64,000 bases of DNA from Falciphora oryzae (lineage: Eukaryota; Ascomycota; Sordariomycetes; Magnaporthales; Magnaporthaceae): contig JNVV01000008.1 in assembly GCA_000733355.1 (NCBI GenBank), positions 287,244 through 351,243 on the forward strand, given 5' to 3'. Below, piece by piece: positions 43,566-54,310 of the stretch (within the stretch, counting starts at the first letter, position 1; each line of letters starts with the position of its first letter). The notes under the pieces were generated by a model that saw only the letters and a program-made list of their open reading frames with translations, was not told the origin of the DNA and did not search any database. Made by a program: the position numbers and the translations under genes.

Positions 43566-44365
43566 TCACTCAGTCCCCCAGCTCAGCTTCAGAACCTGGT
43601 CAGACACCTTATAGTCGCGCAGGATCTGGATGGCCTCCTCGGGGGTTGCAGCCGAGCGGAGGATCTCGCCCTGGCCGGTGCGGATGAAGCCCGCTTCCAT
43701 GCTCTTGGTGATGAAGTCCATGATGGGTTCGTAGAAGCCGTTGACATTGAGCACGACGATACCCTTGTCGTGGATTCCCAGCTGGTTCCACGTGCACATC
43801 TCGACCAGCTCCTCGACGGTGCCGAAACCACCAGGGAGTGCGATGAAGCCGCTACCGGGCCCGCCGGCCACGACCTCGCGCGCCATCATGTTCTTCCGCG
43901 TGTGCATGTCCTTCACCACCGTCGTCATGCCATACAGCTTCTCGTCGGGGACCGGCAGGCCACCCCCGTTCTCGCCGTTTCCGACGGACTTGGATGTGTA
44001 GGCCGGGTCGCGCTCATAGTTGACGAGCGCCTCCGGGATAATGCCATGCACCGACTCCGGACCCTTGAGCGAGACAAGGGTTCGTGCCACCTCTCCCATC
44101 AACCCAATGGTACCGCCGCCGTATACTGTTGGGGCAGGTCAGCTTTCTAGAGGTCCAACGACTCCCCCGATGTTCAGCTACACTCACCTAGGTCGATGTC
44201 GTGCTTGGCCATGGTCCTGGCGAGCTCACGGGCGGCCCCCATGTATGCAGGGTTGTGGCCGGGAGAGGAGCCGCAGTAGACGCAAATCTTAGTCCTCTTC
44301 ACTCCGTTGCCGTTGGCGCCGGCCGGGGTGGCCGTGCCGCTGGGGGTGTTGTCGCCGGAGCCCAT
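43566..44365 (-). CDS. LOG-family protein (cytokinin-activating phosphoribohydrolase-like), two exons
   Basis: Minus-strand exons 44365-44188 and 44125-43566; 738 nt, 245 aa. The 62-nt intron has donor GTGAGT and acceptor CAACAG. After a disordered Gly/Thr/Asn-rich N-terminus, KICVYCGSSPG starts the Rossmann-like LOG fold. Splicing joins MAKHDIDL to VYGGGTIGLMGEVA. The nucleotide-binding and catalytic signature LPGGFGTVEEL (PGGxGTxxE) and the Arg/Lys-containing MHTRKNMM are intact. The family hydrolyses nucleoside 5'-monophosphates. Some members release free cytokinins and others recycle AMP-like metabolites. I cannot tell which applies here, and no tRNA-IPT or P450 partner is adjacent, so a cytokinin cluster is not supported. 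Confidence 0.93.
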
Positions 44366-46136
44366 TGTGGCTCAGGGTGATAAAAATGTGTGTGGATAAA
44401 ATAATTGACGTTGTAAGGCTTGGATTGAGGCGGTCCCAATGCTAATGCCGGAAAATGAGGGAGAAATCCGGCGCGAGATGTGTGAGAAATAGAGTACTTA
44501 TACGAAAGTCTTGTGCCAGTGAGCCAGATTAGATGGGCTCTAGTAAGGCTGCAGGGGGTTGAATGTGCCAAGGCTGGTGAAGAAGACAGGCGTACGCTGG
44601 GAACGGATAGAAAAGCGCTCAATGTGGAGATGGCAGTGTCGGTGGCCGGTTGAGTCAACTTGAGTCAACTCTCCTGCTGGTCTGGGATGCACGATACCGG
44701 GTTGTTGGGAGCCGCAGCTGGGGCGGTAAACAGGGCAAGGCCGATCCTCGCAGGTGGGCTGAAGGCCGTTGGCTCTCTGATGCAGTATCCAGGCCAGGGC
44801 AGATAAATCGAGCGGAAAATCGGGAATCCAAAAACCAGAAGAGGGAACCCCGGCCATAGCCACGACCGACTCCTGAGAAGACAGCAGAAGATGGGGGTTT
44901 ATATAGGAATATATGTCACTATGCCAACGAGTTCAAGGCCAACGCGGTGTGCATCCATTCAGCTTTGCTTCTAGTCCGACCGAGCATAGGGAGTAACCGC
45001 TGTGGTTGGTCGTGGCCTATTCTCAGTGGGGCAGCAGGGCGGACTCGCGGCGAGGTACACCAACAACAGGACTGTAGCTTTGGGGCTGATGGGGGGAGAT
45101 GCAGACGGAGGCGGAGCCGTCAACAGTAGCTCGCATCTCACACTCCCTGGCTGGCTGCTTCCGAGACCTTGTGACCTGCTGTTGCGGGCGTTAGGGAGAG
45201 GGCTGGAGGCGTCCCTGGCTTCAGGGCTTCCGGGATGACGGTATGACACAAGAGACGGTGACGCCCAACCTCCTGCGTGAAGAGAGCATGTTCGATGGAG
45301 AAAGCACAAGCAACACCACACTGCACTGGCAACACAAAGCACAAAGCATGCCCAGGCTTGGAGAACAGGACCAGCCACCAGCCTAGCGCGGAATGCTTCA
45401 TGCCGCCTCAGGTGTGAACCATGTGGCCGGATAGCGGCCTGGCGGGGGAGGACGGCATTCGGGATGGTCCAGCATGGCCGGTCTCGTTTGTGTGCAAGGC
45501 AAACAAACGTTTTTTGATGCACGATCGGATCTTGGAGACGGGGAAGATGGCGGTTGTGGGCAATGAGGAGCTTTGGATTCATGTTTGTTCTCCCAGCATG
45601 TTCTCTGTCTGCGAATGTCCGAAATTGTGCCAGGAGCAAGCTTCAATCTGCCACCTGTCAGCATGCCGTGTTACCATTCGTGGGCTGCTGCCTCGCGTCA
45701 ATTGCGTCGCCGCCACTGAGAGGGTGGACCGCCCCTGCCGCCCCTTGGTGCTGATTGAGCCAGCAGGGTTGTCGTGTCAATTGAAGCCGAGGCGGCGGGA
45801 TGGAGAAGCTGGGGCGACAGAACGAGCATCCCGATTGACGCTGGGGAAATCGTCAGGTGCATTGATGATTGATGCGACCACTGAGGTTAGCGGGCACGCT
45901 CCATCCTTGAGAACACGTCTTGCCTGCGGCTCGGCTACTCCAATTTTTCGAGTCGCGCGAATTTACACGTCCCTCATCGTCCCCCACCATCCATCGCATT
46001 TTGGCAGCACGAAGGCGCAGGAAATTCCTCCTCAACCTCGCCGGCTTGGAACATAATCCAACACCTTAGGTCCCCCAACCACGAGGACTGCGGGAACGCG
46101 ACGCCTATTGCGCCGAAAACGATCGTATCTTCCAAA
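44366..46136. other. Divergent intergenic region, LOG / CLPTM1-family genes
   Basis: About 1.8 kb without a supported gene. It contains a direct repeat GAGTCAACTT/GAGTCAACTC at 44652-44671 and TATATAGGAATATATG-like AT-rich DNA near 44900. Frames up to ~220 codons have no family content. Confidence 0.4.
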
Positions 46137-48458
46137 ATGCCAGAGCAAGCCGCCGTGGCGGGCCGCCCGGCTGGCCAGCCGCAGCAGCGGCAGGAGGGCG
46201 TGAGTAGCCTCCTTCCTTAGATGTGCAACGATTTGTCTGTCCGTGTCGTTTGGGAGCTAACAGGTCGCTTCTCGTGCTGGCGCAGTCCTTCATCAACAAA
46301 CTCCTGCAGATGGTGGCCATGTATGTGGCCATGCAGTTCGTCATGAAGCAGTTCTTCCCGAACCAGCAGGCTGGTCAGATTGTCAAGGATGCCGACGGCA
46401 ATGTCATGGAGGTCCCGAAAACCGGCGACATCCCGCCGTACCAGGCCCGCCCCGACAAGCTCGACGAGGGCGCAACGTGGAACCCCAATCCCATGCGTGC
46501 CGCCCCGATCTGGCCGCCCAGCAGCAAGCTTGACATCGTCGTCACCGTCTCCGACTCCTTTATCCCCTCGCCCCTCGCCTCGACCCCCGAGAGCAAGATC
46601 GTGCTAGAGGAGAAAGGCTTTGCGCTGGGCAACTGGACCGACAAACGTACGGCCGAGACCACCATTGACGTCCCTATCAGCGTCCAGCGCAACGGAACGC
46701 TATGGGGCCACTTCTACGTCGGACTCGCTGGCAGCGTGCTGGACCCCAAGCAGAAGGGCTTTGACCCCAGCTCGGCTTATCACTTCCCGTTCCCCCTCAC
46801 CCAGTACATCGCCAAGAAGAAGGTCAAAAAGCTGCGGAGCCTCTTGGCCAAGCAAAATGAGACCGAGGCCCTGGGGGCCGAGGCGGCTGAGGAGGACAAC
46901 GAACCCTCGGTCCCTGTGGTCGGCAACTACTACCACCCCAACGCCAGCCTATCCTTCATCCCTGACACGGGCGTCCTGCTGCTCCCCCAGACTCCCGTCT
47001 CGGTGCGTCAGTTCCTCAACCTCGAGGCCACAGGGGCGCGCGACGGCTCGGGCCAGCACACGTGGTACTACCCCATCCTCTTTGTCAACACCTTTTGGCA
47101 GCTCAAGTCGCACATGACGCAGCTCAACGAGACGGTCAAGACGCTGCCCGTGCGCATCGACCTGAACAACCTGGCCAACTGGAAATTCACGACTCTGTCC
47201 TCCATCGAGCTCAACTCGCGCGAGGCTGCCAAGACGGCGGCGTGGGGAGGCTCCCTGCCCGGCGGCGGCGACGGCACCGAGATCGAGATGGTCAAGGAGA
47301 TCCTCCTGGACACGAACCCAATCCTGCTCGGCATTACGACTGCCGTGACCATCCTGCACCTCATCTTCGAGACGCTGGCCTTCACGTCGGACGTCGCGCA
47401 CTACCGCAAGAAGAAGGACAACGTGGGCATCTCGGTGCGGACCATCCTGGCCAACGTCTTCATGCAAACCATCATCTTCCTCTACCTAGTGGACAACTCC
47501 CAGAACACGAGCTGGATGATCCTTGGGTCGCAGGGCGTCGGAATCCTTATCGAGCTCTGGAAGATCACGACTGTGGTCAACGTGCGGGTGCGCGAGGCGC
47601 CGCCCGGATCACTGCTGCCGTACCGCATCGCGTTTGAGGACAAGCACAAGCTGAGCGACACGGAGGAGAAGACCAAGGAGTACGACGAGATTGCGTTCAA
47701 GTACATGTACATGGCCGGAGTGCCGCTGCTGCTTGCGTACGCGGTCTACTCGGTGGTGTACGAGGAGCACAAGAGCTGGTATTCGTTCATCATCACGACT
47801 CTGGTGGGGTCCGTGTACGCGTACGGGTTCCTGATGATGGTGCCGGCACTCTACATCAACTACCGGCTCAAGAGCGTGGCGCACATGCCGGCCAAGGCCA
47901 TGATGTACAAGTTCCTCAACACCTTCATCGACGACCTGTTCGCTTTCACCATCAAGATGCCCTTCCTGCACCGCCTGTCGACCTTCCGCGACGACGTCAT
48001 CTTCTTCATCTACCTGTNNNNNNNNNNNNNNNNNNNNNNNNNNNNNNNNNNNNNNNNNNNNNNNNNNNNNNNNNNNNNNNNNNNNNNNNNNNNNNNNNNN
48101 NNNNNNNNNNNNNNNNNNNNNNNNNNNNNNNNNNNNNNNGATGTACAAGTTCCTCAACACCTTCATCGACGACCTGTTCGCTTTCACCATCAAGATGCCC
48201 TTCCTGCACCGCCTGTCGACCTTCCGCGACGACGTCATCTTCTTCATCTACCTGTACCAGCGCTGGGCCTACCGCATCGACTACACGCGCGTCAATGAGT
48301 TCGGGCAGGGCGGGGAGGACGAGACCGAGGTGGTCAAGAAGGACGAGGGCAAGGCGCTGCCGCCCGTCGACGCGGACGCAGCGAAGAGCTCGGAGGGTGG
48401 TGATGGGAAGGCCAGTGGCACGGACGCTGGAGCTACCAAGGCCGTGAAGAGGAAATAA
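46137..48458 (+). CDS. CLPTM1: CLPTM1-family multi-span membrane protein, interrupted by a false assembly gap
   Basis: Exons 46137-46199 and 46286-48458, with an 86-nt intron (GTGAGT/GCTAAC/GCGCAG). The reading frame is broken only by N at 48018-48139. Removing 48018-48255 (the N run plus the repeated 116 bp) restores one frame of 1998 nt, 665 aa. The N-terminal membrane segment is INKLLQMVAMYVAMQFVM. A large lumenal domain follows (residues ~60-365; NGTLWGHFYVGLAGS, WYYPILFVNTFWQLK) with N-glycosylation sequons. Then come a cluster of helices (LLGITTAVTILHLIFETLAF; VFMQTIIFLYLVD; MAGVPLLLAYAVYSVVY; YGFLMMVPALYINYRLKSV) and the highly conserved ALYINYRLKSVAHMP...FLNTFIDDLFAF...RWAYRIDYTRVNEFG. 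The tail is charged. The family acts in the ER/Golgi (receptor trafficking or lipid scrambling in animals); the fungal role is less defined. Confidence 0.93.
47902..48017 (+). repeat. Left copy of a 116-bp contig-end overlap
   Basis: Bases 47902-48017 are identical, position by position, to 48140-48255 on the other side of the N run. Both encode the same CLPTM1 segment around MYKFLNTFIDDLFAF. This marks an unmerged contig overlap, not a gene-internal duplication. Confidence 0.93.
48018..48139. other. Assembly gap (122 N), probably spurious
   Basis: The N run lies inside the CLPTM1-family coding sequence. The 116 bases on each side are identical, so the true sequence most likely contains one copy and no gap. 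Confidence 0.95.
48140..48255 (+). repeat. Right copy of the 116-bp contig-end overlap
   Basis: Exact match to 47902-48017. Collapsing the two copies restores a single CLPTM1 frame. Confidence 0.93.
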
Positions 48459-51261
48459 AGATAATCATCTGCCAACATTTGTCTGGGGAAACGAGGTGTA
48501 TCGATTAGACGGCTTATTGCTCTCTAGCTCAGGTATCTAGCCTAACACGGTGATGTGCACATGTTACAGGTGCACATATGGCGTTCAGAATTTGGCTTTT
48601 GTCCCCTGACTTTCTACTCTTCCTCGGATGGGCTGTTGTGCGAAGTTACTCTCGGGTGGAGAAACAGCCACCCCGACGGCGTTGCCGACCCAAGGATGGC
48701 CTCCGCAAATGGCGCAATCCATGGATAAGTCCTGTGGAATGGCCGCGGCCAGACCCGGGAATCTGTGCGCCCATGCACAGACACGTTCATGCGGAGGATA
48801 GGAAAATGCTTTCGCTTAGTCAAGTTTGCTGGCTCGTGCTATCATCACAAGAACGGTCGAGAAGCCGTCTGGTGTTCCACGCTGTGGTTGCATCGTTGAT
48901 ATGGGTAGCGGGAGTTGGCCCTTGGAGGCGTCCAGAGGGCTTCTGCCAGTTGCTTGTTGCTTGTTGCGTTGCAGAATCGCGGAATGTGCGACCTCGGGAA
49001 GCCTACAGAAGCTGGGGCAAGATATCAACAACCATCAGCATATCAACGCCACTAGGCACTAGGTGCCCCTGCATGGTCACTATGACATGGCGTTCTCCCA
49101 TTGAGCTCGAGTCCTCGGTTGTGGCGCCTCGAGGATCATGGCCGGCGGCACGGCGGCCAAGTAAAAATCTGCAGTTCCGACAACGCTGATTGGAACATCC
49201 ATTACCCAAACTTACTCTGGAGGTCTCCTCTCCTGTTCCCTGTATCCTTTCCTATCCACTGTACCCTTTCCTATTCCCTATATCCTTTCCTATGTCCTGT
49301 TATACGGACTGCGGGCTTTTATTTGGGGAAACGTGCGTGGTTCCAATGCGGCGCAGCGCAGAAGTCCCGTGCCTAATGAAATCGACCAAAGCGGAAAGCG
49401 AGGACTGCATGCGGGCCAGTGCCATTCATATGCATGCTGACGCCTTTTGCGCGCGTGGAAACCCCCCCGGCCGTCGTGAGTGGCTGGGAGCTGCGATAGC
49501 AGGATCTAGCGTGCTTGCCTAGGTCGGAGCGGCTAGGGCTGAGGAAGATCGTTCGACCTGACGAATCAGATCCAGACTCCAGGCTGCGATATCGTGTGTT
49601 GTTCCTTTTGCTTTTTTTTTTTTTTTCTTCGTTGGCAGCTTGGTGATGGTCCTCGAGCGCCCAGCGAACCAAGGTTGCGCCTGACCGGTAGCGGTAGCGG
49701 CTCGTTGGGAGCGCAAGACGGCGCCAGCTTTCCCCGGGTAAGGCAGAAAGAGCTCCTTTCATCCCTGGTCGCAGAGACGTCGGTTAGCCCCGGCGCCAGG
49801 GGTAAGAATGCCTTGGTGCCCGGTCCAAATTTAGTTGGTTTTGACGGTTATTCCGTGTTGTTTCTGCGGTTGTTGACTCAAACAAGAGTCGATTGAGAAA
49901 AGACGTGCTGTTCTCCGAGGCCCCTGTGCCTGTTTTCTCGCGTCCATCCCCTTTCCCGTCGCCCCTGGCCGTGATTCTGCCTCTTTTGAGCCCCTGGCTG
50001 CGACGCTGGATCGGCAAAAGTTGACCGGTGGGCGCTGCGCTCGCCCCAGCCATTCCTCGACTTTCCCGCCCCCCATCAAACCGTTTTTGATCGTGGTGGA
50101 GAAATCAATGCCAGGCACCACACACGCCCCCTAACCTAGCAGCTAAACGCTAAACCTTCCCCTAGTGCTGTTGTCAGCTGTGGCTTCTCCCCCCTGCGTG
50201 AGAACCCTCTTTCTTTTCCGAACGGACACACACCATCTCGCCATCAGCCTCGTCGATTGGGCGATTGACGAGGGTCCGGGTTTCCAGATCCGTGGTAACT
50301 GCACGTCCGCCGAACACAGCAGGAGCAGTCTCGCCTGGACTTGTCAGCAACAGCGGCGGGAACAAACCACCATGTAAGCGGAGGGGGCCAGATCAGCCGC
50401 AGCTCCATCAAAAAAACAGCAATTGAAGAATTGAAATCGACAAAAGACTTGGCCGGCGGCCTCCTTGTCGGCAGGCAACGAGAAGAGGACACAGAGAGGA
50501 AATCCGAACCGAAGAACAAACAGAGAACACCGGGAACCGCCGGTCAGCGAACAACGCAAAAAAAACCGGCCGTCAATCCCAATCATCCTTTTCCCTTTGG
50601 CGAAAGCCAAGAAATCGTCGAAACCAACTCCCCATGTCAGGAACCACCTTTTCTTGACACCAGATTTCGCGACTGGGGAACGCTTACGCACGCCCTTCAC
50701 CTCGCCGCTGCCGAATTCCCGTCTTCTGATTCCCTGAAAGAGAGGCGGGCTGCATGCGCGAGGCACGTTGACAGGGAGAGCGGGACGACGCAAGATTTCT
50801 TGCCCATTCTCTCTTTCTCTCGCCGTCCGTCCCAGGGGGCACATCATCTCTTTTCTCGCTCCTCGACGACCCCTGCGCAAACAACCGACTCGCTCGTGGC
50901 AAGTTTGGACGTCACGCCGTTATCTTCTGGGCGCCGCTTGCATTGCAACTCGTGGACTGCGTGCGACTTTTCGGGACCTGCGCCAGCCTCGGACAAACCC
51001 ACCGTGCTGTGCTGCCTGCGTTTTTAGCTTTTTGTCCCACCCCGAGTGCTTATCTGTCTCTCAGTGTGTCGCCTGCTGCTGTGTGATCGGACGGGCAGAG
51101 CAAACGAACAAAGGCATCAAACGCAGCGCATTCCAGGGTCCTTGGCTATCTCTTGTCTGCTGCCTCTCAGGGACATCTTTCGGTCCCTTTTTTCTCCTCT
51201 TCCGTCTTATCCTCTTCAAGGGGCGCGCCGGACCGAGCTGGCCGCGCGGCAGCGGGTCCCG
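48459..51261. other. 2.8 kb intergenic region and long leader of the CaaX zinc-finger gene
   Basis: No convincing gene. It contains three 19-bp tandem units at 49238-49294 and CT-rich leader DNA from ~50150 to the ATG at 51262. A 228-codon frame (50341-51027) has low-complexity, charge-mixed content and no family resemblance; several short upstream frames precede the start codon. Confidence 0.4.
49238..49294 (+). repeat. Three imperfect 19-bp tandem units
   Basis: Units of pattern CCCTGTATCCTTTCCTATS at 49238-49256, 49257-49275 and 49276-49294, each differing at one to a few bases, followed by a partial unit. A minisatellite in intergenic DNA. Confidence 0.8.
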
Positions 51262-52914
51262 ATGAGCGGCAGCGTCAGCCCCGGCGGATCCAGCGCAGCA
51301 TCACCACTATCGTCGCCAAAAACCGGCCGGGCGCCGGCACCGGCAGCATCGGCAGCAACGGGTGACGCCGCCCCAACAGCACCAACAGCAACACCCACCG
51401 CACACCTCTCCAGCGCTGCCGCCAATGACACGGTCGGCACCGTCCTGGCCGCCATCGCCAACTCGCTCAACGATGCCATCCGCGTCCTCATGTTCGCCGA
51501 CAAACGGCAGTGGGGCCCGGATGAGTTCGAGCAGATCCGCGCCCTCGAGGAGGCCATGGACGAGGCCAAGCGTGACTTCCAGGCCATGTCGCGCCTGGTC
51601 AACGGCCAGTTCTTTTACGAGCGTGACAGAAGCTGTAAGTCTTGTTGTCCTTTTCCTCTTCTCTAATCCATACCTGCCTACTTCTTTCGTCCCTTCCCCC
51701 TTGCCGCCAGCTTTCTGCCGACCGCTGGGCCAAGATGGGCACTGACATATGGCCACCTCATCCTTTGCGCGGCACGTGCAACGCCAACAGCCAAATCTGT
51801 GGAGGAGCTGCGCAACCTGAACACAAGGTTTAGCTTCCACGTGCAGAACTTCAAGGACTGGCTGCGCGCGGGCGGCCCAATTAACCCCGCGTGGGTGCTC
51901 GAGACGGTCGTGCTGCGCCGCGACCTGCACCGCGCCCAGTGCCGCGCTGCCTGCCGCATCTTCGCCACGGGGCCCGGCCCGGCCCGCTGCCTCGGCGCCT
52001 TCCAGGTCCAGAGGCGCCAGCGCGAGCTCCAGGGGCTCGTCGCCCCCGCGGTCGCCCCGGGCAGCGCGAGCAGCGGCCGCCGCGAGAGCACCCGCGCCAA
52101 GGATGACGACGGTGTCGAGTCCATCGGCATGCTGAGCCCGGGCGCGGCCGCTGCTATCGATCTAGAGCAGGGTGTGACGGTTGTACATCCACCGCCAAAT
52201 CAGCCGCGGCATCAGCAGACGCTGGACCAGCAGCTAAAACCAGTATACCTACAGTCGCCGCCGCCGGGCAAAGGCGGCGGGATCCGTGTTGCGACCAGTA
52301 GTCATGACAGGGGGCAGCAACATGAACAACTACAGCCAGAGCAGGCACAACCATCATCGCCGCCACCACCGCAGGGACCACAAGCAAACCCGTTCGGCCT
52401 CGAGGCGCTGGTGCCCGACTGCAACGCCGTCGGCGGGTTCGAAAAGTTCGGCGACCGCGACGTCGCCTTCGCGTGCGACTACTGCGACGGCTTCCTGGTG
52501 TGGGAGGACCTGGACCGGATGCCCTCGAGGACGCGGAACTTGGAATATCAACTACAGCACCCATCGACTGCCAACGGCGGCTACGGCTACTACGGCGGCT
52601 ACCCAGACTGGCAGGCCGAAGCGCTCAGCGTGTCGACGGGCGAGCCCAAGGGCGTCGTGTTTGCGCCCGTCGCCATCGCGAACCACCTGCCACCCGACAA
52701 CGGTGACTGGCGCGCCCGCGTGCTGTGCCCATACTGTGACGAGTACACGTACTTTGAGCAGGGCGAGGAGGGCGGCGAGGTCAGGTACGCACAGGACGAC
52801 AGGGGGCTGCTGGGGATAACAGAGTTCCAGGAGCACCTCGAGTGGTACCACGGCGCCGGCCTGCTGCCCATGCCCTCTATGCCTACCAAGAAGACCAACT
52901 GCGCCGTGATGTAA
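51262..52914 (+). CDS. Two-zinc-finger-like protein with C-terminal CaaX box (two exons)
   Basis: Exons 51262-51634 and 51791-52914; 1497 nt, 498 aa. The 156-nt intron has donor GTAAGT and acceptor CAACAG. Residues 1-50 are Ala/Thr/Pro-rich. ~55-165 form a helical region (AIANSLNDAIRVLMFADKRQ; VEELRNLNTRFSFHVQNFKDW; NPAWVLETVVLRRDLHRAQC). ~190-310 are Pro/Gln-rich and disordered. The C-terminal third has two Cys-pair modules: FACDYCDGFLVWEDL and VLCPYCDEYTYFEQ, the latter followed ~30 residues on by HLEWYH, a C2H2-like arrangement. The last residues are KKTNCAVM, a CaaX prenylation signal (Cys, aliphatic, aliphatic, Met), predicted to be farnesylated. I do not recognise a named family. Membrane-tethered zinc-binding regulator is an inference. 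Confidence 0.82.
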
Positions 52915-53659
52915 CCGGGGGATTGGGTGCAGATGATATTTTTTTTTCTATCATTTTTTATGCATCTCTCAAAATTGTCCTGGGGCCACTGGGAATGAAT
53001 GCTGGCAGGATAACGAGTGACGAACCTCTGGAGCCAGCCCGGCGTTTCTGGAAGATTTGATGGAGCAGGCGGGCCGAGCAAGGGGATCGAGAGGGATAAC
53101 AGGTACCACATGCCGTCCGTATTGTCTTCGCAACGGCCTCTATTCTGGAGGCGGACGATTTTATACCCTGTTTCCTTGGCTTTTTGACTTTTCTTGGTTA
53201 CGAGACACATACCTCACTCCCAAAGCCGATACAGTTTATACTTAATTACCCATGTACGTTGAATGGTAAAATGGAAGCATGGTGTAGATAATATACACAG
53301 GAACGAAGAATAGGAAAAGATAAAAGAAGAACATCCCAGATGTCTTGAGACTTGAACACCGTCCATCCAGTGCTATGACCATGTCCAGTGGGAGACCCAA
53401 CTGTCCCTTCTAGATTCATTCGGCCTCTGCGAGAGTCTAACCCTCGGTGTCCTGTCTGCCTCAGCCAGTTCCTGGCATGGTTGCGTGGTGGTCACTTGGT
53501 TACCTCCTTCCTGGCACGAGCTGCCGGTTTTCGTGATGATATGACGCTTGCCGCCTCCCTCCGTCTCTCAGACAAGCCCCTTGCAAGTTCCCAGATACCT
53601 ACCCAAGGGGCACCGACCCCTCTTTTTCCTTTTCTTTTTTTCTTTTATGCTCATAGATA
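52915..53659. other. Convergent intergenic region (CaaX gene / SEC22)
   Basis: About 745 bp of AT-richer DNA between facing genes, no supported gene. Confidence 0.5.
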
Positions 53660-54310
53660 TCAAAAGAAGCGCCACCACAGGAAAAATATGACGAAGAAGC
53701 CCAGCCCGGCAAAGGGCCCGTACTGCTTGAGCATGAGCTCCCAGTTGATGCGGACGGCGGCGCGGCGGTACTTTTTGGAGTCGTCGCGCAGGCGGCTGCT
53801 CAGCTCGCCCATGCGCTCGAGCGAGTCGCCGCGGTACAGCAGGTCCTCGATGTTCTTGGTCATGACCTTTGTCACGTCGCGCAGCTCGTCGTTGAGCTTG
53901 TCGAGGTTCTGGGTCGCGCGCGAGTCGCTGTACGTCTGCTTGGTGCGGCTGATGAAGGTGTCGAACTCGACGAAGGCGTAGGGGCGCAGGGTCGGGCTGG
54001 AGACCTGGTGCTGCGGGTACGTGTTCGCGAACTCGGTCGCCAGGTCCGAGAGGTAGGTGAAGGCCAGCTTGCGCGGGTAGGAGCGGTCGGCGATGCAGAC
54101 GTGGACGACGTCGGCGGCGATCAGGTAGTGCAGGGTGTAGGCGGTGCCGGACTCGATGGAGGCCTGGGGCTCGCTGTTGCGGTTCAGGCGGCGCAGGACG
54201 AGCTTGACCTGGGACTTGATCTCGGACAGGGCGGCCTCGGCCTCGTCGTCGTCGACGGACGCGCAGAGCATCAGGCCGTCCAGGCGGGCTATTTGTGTGG
54301 AGCGGATCAT
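53660..54310 (-). CDS. SEC22: SEC22 vesicle R-SNARE
   Basis: An intronless 216-codon gene, standard Sec22 length. MIRSTQIARLDGLMLCASVD opens the N-terminal longin domain (to ~residue 125), which includes YTLHYLIAADVVHVCIADRSYP and LAFTYLSDLATEF. The SNARE motif spans ~130-190 (LDKLNDELRDVTKVMTKNIE, then LLYRGDSLERM with the zero-layer Arg). The C-terminal anchor is YGPFAGLGFFVIFFLWWRFF. Sec22 mediates ER-Golgi transport in both directions with Bet1, Bos1 and Sed5 or with Ufe1. Complete. It diverges from the ASX-homology gene. Confidence 0.97.
   Translation of the reverse strand: MIRSTQIARLDGLMLCASVDDDEAEAALSEIKSQVKLVLRRLNRNSEPQASIESGTAYTLHYLIAADVVHVCIADRSYPRKLAFTYLSDLATEFANTYPQHQVSSPTLRPYAFVEFDTFISRTKQTYSDSRATQNLDKLNDELRDVTKVMTKNIEDLLYRGDSLERMGELSSRLRDDSKKYRRAAVRINWELMLKQYGPFAGLGFFVIFFLWWRFF

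Noticed and set aside
43566..44365. LOG gene as part of a cytokinin biosynthesis cluster
   Set aside because: No tRNA isopentenyltransferase or P450 gene adjacent; neighbours are proteasome and CLPTM1-family genes.
47902..48255. Genuine exon duplication in the CLPTM1-family gene
   Set aside because: The copies are identical and abut the N run on both sides, and one copy restores the frame, so an assembly overlap is the simpler explanation.
50341..51027. 228-codon frame upstream of the CaaX gene
   Set aside because: No family resemblance, located in CT-rich leader DNA, mixed low-complexity content.
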